Source of the DNA: Lachnospiraceae bacterium
Lineage (GTDB): Bacteria > Bacillota > Clostridia > Lachnospirales > Lachnospiraceae
Assembly (NCBI GenBank): GCA_016282215.1
Contig: JAEEKC010000009.1
Span: 1-7,816, forward strand
DNA: 7,816 bases
Reading direction: 5' to 3'
The notes under the pieces are model-generated. The model was not told the origin of the DNA. It made no database searches and worked only from the letters and a program-made list of their open reading frames with translations. Both the position numbers and the translations under genes were made by a program. This document shows positions 7,001-7,816 of the stretch, piece after piece (the first letter of the stretch is position 1; the number at the start of each line of letters is the position of its first letter).

Positions 7001-7816
7001 GGTCCCGCCAAAATAAACGGTCTGCAAATGGGTGGTGTTGTATGCGTCATTGCAATAAGGAATAGCATTCTTTCCGATAGATGTAACACTTGCCGGAATC
7101 TGCAGAGCATACAGGTTTTCGTCCCGGTAATAGTCCGGTGCAGTGAACATATAGGTAGGTATCTGCGTTACGCCGCCCGGTATCTGCATTGTAAGAAGCC
7201 TCGAGCAGCCTTCAAACGCCCCGCTTTCTATCGTTGTAACAGTGTCCGGAAGGGATACTCCAAGCAGGTTATCACACTCATAGAAAGCATGATCTTTCAT
7301 GGTGGTAACGCCGGACGGAACTGTCACATAAATAAGGCTTTTACAGGATTGAAAGGTATATGGTTCGATTGTTTTCAACTTGGAAGAAAGCTTTATGGAA
7401 GCCATGCCATTGCAGTACTTAAAGGCTTCCTTACCCACCGTTGTTACGGTATCCGGCATGACAACCTCGGTCAGATGCTCGCAGCTGTAAAAAGCCCTCT
7501 GTCCGATCGTCGTAAGACCTGCAGGCATGTTGACAAAAGTCAGGGCGGTGCACTCTTCGAATGCGGAATTGCCGATGACCTTCACCGTATCCGGCAGGGA
7601 AACGGAAACCAGGTCGCTGCGCCCGCTGAATACAGATGCTCCGATCTGCGTCACGGTATTCGGAACCACAACGCCGATGTCCGTACCGTTATATGCTGTC
7701 AGCACACCGTCTTCGATCACAAAATCGCTGTCCTTTGCGGCAATGCCCATATTGTTGCCTGATATCAGCAGCAACAGAAAAAGGAGCAGTAACGCGGTGT
7801 TCAGACGTAGTACTGC
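4007..7816 (-). CDS. Gene B (5' partial): paralogous secreted BspA-like LRR surface protein with B-repeats and lysine-rich C-terminus
   Basis: The reading frame stays open to the right edge, giving 1269 visible residues. The first 26 align without gaps to residues 20-45 of protein A, so about 19 N-terminal residues and the true start lie outside the window. Numbering from the edge: end of signal peptide (1-26, closing GIAA before KDSDF); LRR solenoid 1 (30-298, 8 Phe-anchored repeats); LRR solenoid 2 (328-659, 13 repeats); four B-repeats (690-991); Cys/His segment (994-1073); Gly/Ser linker (1074-1127); lysine-rich C-terminal domain (1128-1269). The role is inferred to match A: a surface-exposed binding protein of unknown ligand. 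The LRR blocks have diverged from A while the C-terminal domain is nearly identical. The last residues (LIIV) lack the basic ending of protein A, so the extreme C-terminus may be altered by a frameshift. No LPXTG motif or membrane anchor is seen. Confidence 0.96.
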   Translation of the reverse strand, partial: AVLRLNTALLLLFLLLLISGNNMGIAAKDSDFVIEDGVLTAYNGTDIGVVVPNTVTQIGASVFSGRSDLVSVSLPDTVKVIGNSAFEECTALTFVNMPAGLTTIGQRAFYSCEHLTEVVMPDTVTTVGKEAFKYCNGMASIKLSSKLKTIEPYTFQSCKSLIYVTVPSGVTTMKDHAFYECDNLLGVSLPDTVTTIESGAFEGCSRLLTMQIPGGVTQIPTYMFTAPDYYRDENLYALQIPASVTSIGKNAIPYCNDAYNTTHLQTVYFGGTETQWKNITTNDDITRQALAKADIIYNTSVLPADDRISINVPSGIAKIGTKDINGTNGFTVVDGVLVSYTGSGGAVTVPDGVTYINPSVFEGNEKLTKVTLPTSLYGIGEGAFKSCINLTSVNFKGNTYYIGKEAFMYCSSLASVNLPEGMVVLEGEVFSHCTKLQSITLPQSLVVIGTAAFDACGLTELTLPDQVLYFANAAVRECAALTSFTVPANVRVVGAGAFNHCDNLQEVIFPEDSKTKIIGWNTFTNCGKLSSIQLPKDLTKLDFNTFNQCEKMTELEIPSGVKWIGSSAIRNSGIMKLTMSNGLEGIGNNAFANAYYLTLISIPVSVTELGDKVFENCTKLETVFIPGGVDKIGENLFKNCRSLKNIYYQGTQADWESKGGETALQNAPAASDGSKPKVTFQADPNMPALTVYIIRYDLQGGIQNGNNPDTYTPADANITLKEPYQSGCNFLGWISKGEWTDPKKEVTIQCAAGGDKHYTAVWEKIYKIKYTLNEGSLPSGSSNKQTYTENDADFTLVNPTRSGYAFLGWTGSNGTVPRKSVKVITSQGGDREYEANWARTHKIKLSLDGGKAPSGSYPSSYTEADPDLSIPDPVKEGTEFLGWYTKKSTDLKKNYVIPHGSTEDITLSAVWKGGSLDQDVYKITYNLDGGTAVGNPDSYSTNDPDIHINMPQKEEYIFAGWEVVGGYVTGTEWEPVIPHGSRGDLKFYAYYMKCDHEEKWTLPKKEPTCTEPGYEEGTCCACEKIRHPGAEIPALGHRYDNGVVTKQSTDTEAGVMTYTCTRCGDKKEEVIPAGTIIQGGGNGQAGSGQSSGSGQGGAGTVSGNAVGTVSANATGAGSGIAVQTGVPGKIGLTFNKGKGVYKITKRGKKPEVTYLRPCGKKKAGASIPATVKYKGVTYRVTAIGPKAFSKWKKKLKKVTIGKNVKKIGKEAFKGCKKLKTVVIKTTKLKKKNVGKNAFKGIHAKAKAKVPKKKRSAYRKFLKKAGLIIV
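4014..4019 (-). promoter_or_regulatory. Possible -10 box (TATAAT) for gene A inside the end of gene B
   Basis: A perfect TATAAT on the minus strand overlaps the last codons of gene B (CTT ATA ATT). Transcription from it would start near the B stop codon and give gene A a leader of roughly 55 bases. No convincing TTGACA-like -35 is seen at 16-18 bp, and there is no TGn extension, so this is weak. Confidence 0.25.
4140..4186 (-). repeat. 47-bp perfect direct repeat, copy in gene B
   Basis: Exact match to 161-207, in the same orientation and at the equivalent codons of the paralogue. Confidence 0.95.
4475..4522 (-). repeat. 24-nt tandem repeat in the linker of gene B (2 copies)
   Basis: Two 8-residue units, GTVSGNAV and GTVSANAT, match the gene A repeat. 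They are preceded by a Gly/Ser/Gln stretch (GQAGSGQSSGSGQGGAG) that gene A mostly lacks. Copy number therefore differs between the paralogues. Confidence 0.8.
4598..4837 (-). other. Cys/His-rich double-unit segment of protein B (possible metal-binding module)
   Basis: Visible residues 994-1073 have the same pattern as protein A: C994-x-H996, C1008, C1019, C1020, C1022, H1037, C1060 and C1063. Every Cys and His of the A segment is kept, although neighbouring residues differ (TCCACEK against TCCLCGQ). That favours a structural role for these side chains. Confidence 0.7.
4844..5749 (-). repeat. Four InlB-type B-repeats of protein B
   Basis: Visible residues 690-991 hold four units aligned one-to-one with those of protein A. 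Their starts are IRYDLQGG, IKYTLNEG, IKLSLDGG and ITYNLDGG. Their ends are AVWEK, ANWAR, AVWKG and AYYMK. The third unit of both proteins has VIPHGSTED, and the fourth unit of both ends in a PHG(S/C)RGD loop. Confidence 0.88.
5840..6835 (-). repeat. LRR solenoid 2 of protein B (13 repeats)
   Basis: Visible residues 328-659, opening with GFTVVDGVLVSYTG and closing with NIYYQGTQADWESKGG. There are thirteen repeats, as in protein A. The two 22-residue units sit at the same positions as in A. One unit is 25 residues because of a two-residue insertion in PEDSKTKIIG, where A has PEHTKTIA. Confidence 0.9.
6923..7729 (-). repeat. LRR solenoid 1 of protein B (8 Phe-anchored repeats)
   Basis: Visible residues 30-298. 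Anchor Phe residues at 63, 86, 109, 132, 155, 178, 201 and 224 keep a perfect 23-residue period. The array ends with LQTVYFGGTETQWKNI, matching protein A. It has one repeat fewer than solenoid 1 of A; the missing unit lies near the N-terminal cap. Confidence 0.9.
7739..7816 (-). other. Signal peptide of protein B (partial)
   Basis: The frame reads AVLRLNTALLLFLLLLISGN and then NMGIAA before KDSDF. This is a hydrophobic core cut by the window edge and colinear with residues 20-45 of protein A. Cleavage is predicted after GIAA. The positively charged start of the signal peptide is missing from the window. Confidence 0.8.

Noticed and set aside
7028..7762. Plus-strand open frame of 244 codons opposite LRR solenoid 1 of gene B
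   Set aside because: It lies fully antisense to a clear coding region with 69-nt periodicity, which keeps antisense frames open. It has no recognisable domain or ribosome binding site and is rich in Cys/Arg/His, as expected of antisense translation.

Overview
The window holds two large, co-oriented minus-strand genes and almost nothing else. They are tandem paralogues encoding secreted, repeat-rich surface proteins of the BspA-like leucine-rich-repeat type. The upstream gene (call it B) runs from beyond the right edge to a stop at 4007. The downstream gene (call it A) is complete, 3951 to 10. Only 55 bp separate them, with no recognisable terminator, so co-transcription is the simplest reading. 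A perfect TATAAT at the very end of gene B could add a separate promoter for gene A.

The two proteins share one domain order: signal peptide; LRR solenoid 1; short linker; LRR solenoid 2; four InlB-type B-repeats (Listeria-Bacteroides repeats); a Cys/His-rich segment of two tandem CxxC units; a Gly/Ser/Thr linker with an 8-residue repeat; and a very lysine-rich C-terminal domain that contains LRR_5-like units. Neither has an LPXTG sorting motif or a C-terminal membrane anchor. The C-terminal domain is 94% identical between A and B (7 differences in 126 residues), while a sampled 100-residue stretch of LRR is only 58% identical. The proteins therefore appear to keep a common cell-associating tail and diversify the N-terminal binding surface. 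That functional reading is inference.

Organism: the B-repeat plus Cys-rich plus lysine-rich LRR tail combination is familiar from surface proteins of anaerobic Firmicutes, especially Lachnospiraceae of the gut. The strong AGGGGAG ribosome binding site also fits a Firmicute. No taxonomic marker gene is present, so this is a judgement from protein style only.

Layout: 1-9 tail downstream of gene A; 10-3951 gene A; 3952-4006 intergenic with the gene A ribosome binding site; 4007-7816 gene B, cut by the window edge inside its signal peptide. No RNA genes, insertion sequences, CRISPR arrays or phage genes were seen. Plus-strand open frames lie antisense to the two genes and look like shadows of the LRR coding repeats.
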